From NCBI GenBank assembly GCA_903912435.1, contig CAIWHI010000678.1, positions 1 to 15,190 on the forward strand: 15,190 nucleotides of DNA, read 5' to 3'. Both the position numbers and the translations under genes were made by a program. Below the pieces are notes generated by a model. It did no database searches. It had not been told where the DNA came from and worked only from the letters and a program-made list of their open reading frames with translations. Position 1 is the first letter of the stretch, and every line of letters starts with the position of its first letter. The stretch is from an uncultured Bacteroidota bacterium. GTDB taxonomy: Bacteria; Bacteroidota; Bacteroidia; Chitinophagales; Chitinophagaceae. This document shows positions 14,049 through 15,190 of the stretch, in pieces.

Positions 14049-14528
14049 ATGATAAAAAATATGCTCAAAACCATACTAATGGTATGCTTGGTAGCTTTGC
14101 CTGCCACTGTTTTTGCACAAATAGGTCAATTTGAGAACAGGCCACCAAATAATACTGAGCCTGTTAACAGGTATGAACTCCTGGACAAAACCTGGTGCTT
14201 TGTTGCTATGAAATGCCCCGATAAAATTGGTTCTGAAGCCCATTACATTCATTTTTACTCTACTCTGAAACTTACAGTAAGCAATAGCAATAATATCAAC
14301 TACGGTAAGTACGAAAGAGAATACAAGGATATGCGCGACAATCCGAAAGAAACAGGTACCTATTCATTAACTCTTGATGAAGCTGGTAGCCTTGTTCTTA
14401 CCTTGAAAAAATCAAAAACCGGTGCTACATCAAGATATATTGTACCAATGGTTGAAGCTAATCACCTTACCCTGATAAGGACTGATGATGGCGACAAATG
14501 CAACATTACTTATGCTATAGCACCCTAA
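14049..14528 (+). CDS. Secreted small protein, possibly lipocalin-like
   Basis: 159 residues. The first 23 residues (MIKNMLKTILMVCLVALPATVFA) form a typical Sec signal peptide, with cleavage expected before Gln24; there is no lipobox Cys, so it should be free in the periplasm or outside. The mature part begins with a polar linker, then LLDKTWCFVAMKCPDKIG. This resembles the first strand of lipocalin-like domains (LxGtWxlv), followed by alternating beta-type stretches (HFYSTLKLTVSNS, GTYSLTLDEAGSLVLTLKK, SRYIVPMVEANHLTLIRTDDG). Three cysteines remain in the mature chain. The family assignment is weak and no ligand can be predicted. Single gene with its own terminator; neighbours give no hint. 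Confidence 0.75.
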   Translation: MIKNMLKTILMVCLVALPATVFAQIGQFENRPPNNTEPVNRYELLDKTWCFVAMKCPDKIGSEAHYIHFYSTLKLTVSNSNNINYGKYEREYKDMRDNPKETGTYSLTLDEAGSLVLTLKKSKTGATSRYIVPMVEANHLTLIRTDDGDKCNITYAIAP

Positions 14529-14551
14529 TACGGTGATGCAATAAAAATATC

Positions 14552-14580
14552 AAACGCCCTGCATATTGCGGGGCGTTTTT
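14552..14580 (+). terminator. Intrinsic terminator of the secreted protein gene
   Basis: AAACGCCC-TGC (14552-14562) pairs with GCG-GGGCGTTT (14568-14578), an 11-bp stem with one G-U pair and an ATATT loop, running into a TTTTT run that ends at 14580. It starts 24 bases after the stop. Confidence 0.93.
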
Positions 14581-14665
14581 AGTTTGTCAAATAACAGGAT
14601 AAGTGAACATGGATAAGGAATATCCTATCGTGAAATCAAAAAATACATTCTTAATCTGTGATGTA

Positions 14666-14738
14666 AACCCGAAGGATTGATATTATTATGGCAAATATTT
14701 TATAAAAATTGTAAGAACCCTGAAAGGGTGATATTATT
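14666..14738. repeat. Two copies of a short AACCC-GAAGG-GATATTATT repeat
   Basis: Copy one (14666-14687) and copy two (14716-14738) share AACCC, a GAA-GG core and TGATATTATT, with starts 50 bases apart. Copy two contains the hairpin ACCCT-GAA-AGGGT; in copy one the stem is decayed. The copies look like remnants of a dispersed repeat. Confidence 0.55.
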
Positions 14739-14779
14739 TCTGTTGTACCAAATACTGTCAGGAAACCAAAATCCCCATT

Positions 14780-15118
14780 TTAACACCCCTCCTCACCACA
14801 TGGTATTGCAGCCGACTCCAATTCAATTGTAGCGTGGTGAATATTATTATGCAGCAATTCGTGCTTTATATGGTGTACTAGTTTCATTTTTTCATCAAAG
14901 CTGAGCGTTTCACTCAGCACCATATGTGTGGTCATGGCATTTTGGGTGGTACTCATTGCCCATATATGCATATGGTGTACACTTTCTACCCCAGCTACAT
15001 TCAGAATTACTTTTTCAATTTCAGCAGGCTCCACATCAGCCGGCACTGCATCCAGCGACATACGCAGGCTGCCCATAAGCAAGGACCTGCCAATACTCGA
15101 TATGGTACAAAAATACAT
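14780..15118 (-). pseudogene. Truncated cation diffusion facilitator (CzcD-like), C-terminal domain only
   Basis: The 112-residue frame matches only the end of CDF metal/H+ antiporters. RSLLMGSLRMSLDAVPADVEPAEIEKVIL follows the last membrane helix in intact proteins, then comes the cytoplasmic regulatory domain VESVHHMHIWAMSTTQNAMTTHMV and HHATIELE, and a Cys-rich end CGEEGC. The six transmembrane helices and their metal site, normally about 200 residues, are missing. The frame upstream of ATG 15118 is closed within 15 bases (TAA), and the other two frames upstream show no helix remnants. I therefore read it as a decayed or deleted gene. The alternative, a free-standing CDF cytoplasmic domain acting as a metal-binding protein, cannot be excluded. 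Confidence 0.65.
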
Positions 15119-15190
15119 CGAAGAAAATTAACATTTCTGTTGATATTTTGATGTAAATCTCAAAAAAATCATTATTATCTTTGTTATTAC

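Overview
The window looks like a stretch of Bacteroidota chromosome. Base composition is AT-rich, Shine-Dalgarno signals are weak, and several genes have the Bacteroidota -7 box TAnnTTTG (exact form TACCTTTG three times) just upstream of the start. The protein repertoire (NADP isocitrate dehydrogenase, MBL-rhodanese protein, membrane fatty acid desaturase, SerC next to a DUF1015 protein, DUF502 protein) would fit a Chitinophagaceae- or Sphingobacteriia-like bacterium. The genus cannot be fixed from sequence reading alone. No tRNA, rRNA, CRISPR array, phage or transposase gene is visible.

Left part (1-3532). A window-truncated family 2 glycosyltransferase of the polyprenyl-phosphate type overlaps a GT-C-like integral membrane glycosyltransferase. 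Together they look like a lipid-linked sugar donor synthase and the membrane enzyme that uses the donor. The GT-C gene carries an in-frame GC-rich palindromic insertion. Convergent to it are a VOC/PhnB-like gene and a toxin-antitoxin-like pair: a 76-residue candidate antitoxin overlapping by ATGA a zeta-toxin-type kinase that is broken by a one-base frameshift just after its P-loop.

Central part (3533-9348). A possible 35-residue membrane peptide is followed by isocitrate dehydrogenase (minus strand, with terminator). Divergent from it is an MBL/double-rhodanese protein of the persulfide dioxygenase type (plus strand, with terminator), which has an AT-rich perfect inverted repeat in its promoter region. 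Then come, on the minus strand, a fatty acid desaturase and a sugar-1-phosphate nucleotidyltransferase with a hexapeptide-repeat tail.

Right part (9349-15190). An aldo/keto reductase with a strong terminator is followed by a repeat-rich intergenic sink that holds an AT-rich direct repeat and a second copy of the GC-rich palindrome. Next is the minus-strand group DUF502 - serC - DUF1015, in which DUF502 and serC overlap. A secreted lipocalin-like orphan lies on the plus strand with a textbook terminator. Last is a truncated C-terminal domain of a cation diffusion facilitator, preceded by two copies of a short repeat.

The most notable items are the coding-sequence palindrome and its intergenic relative, the frameshifted zeta toxin with its coupled partner, the SerC-DUF1015 pair with a ParB-like DGHHR motif, and the candidate operator in front of the persulfide dioxygenase-like gene. 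I did not find a convincing large new multi-gene system; most genes are housekeeping or metabolic.
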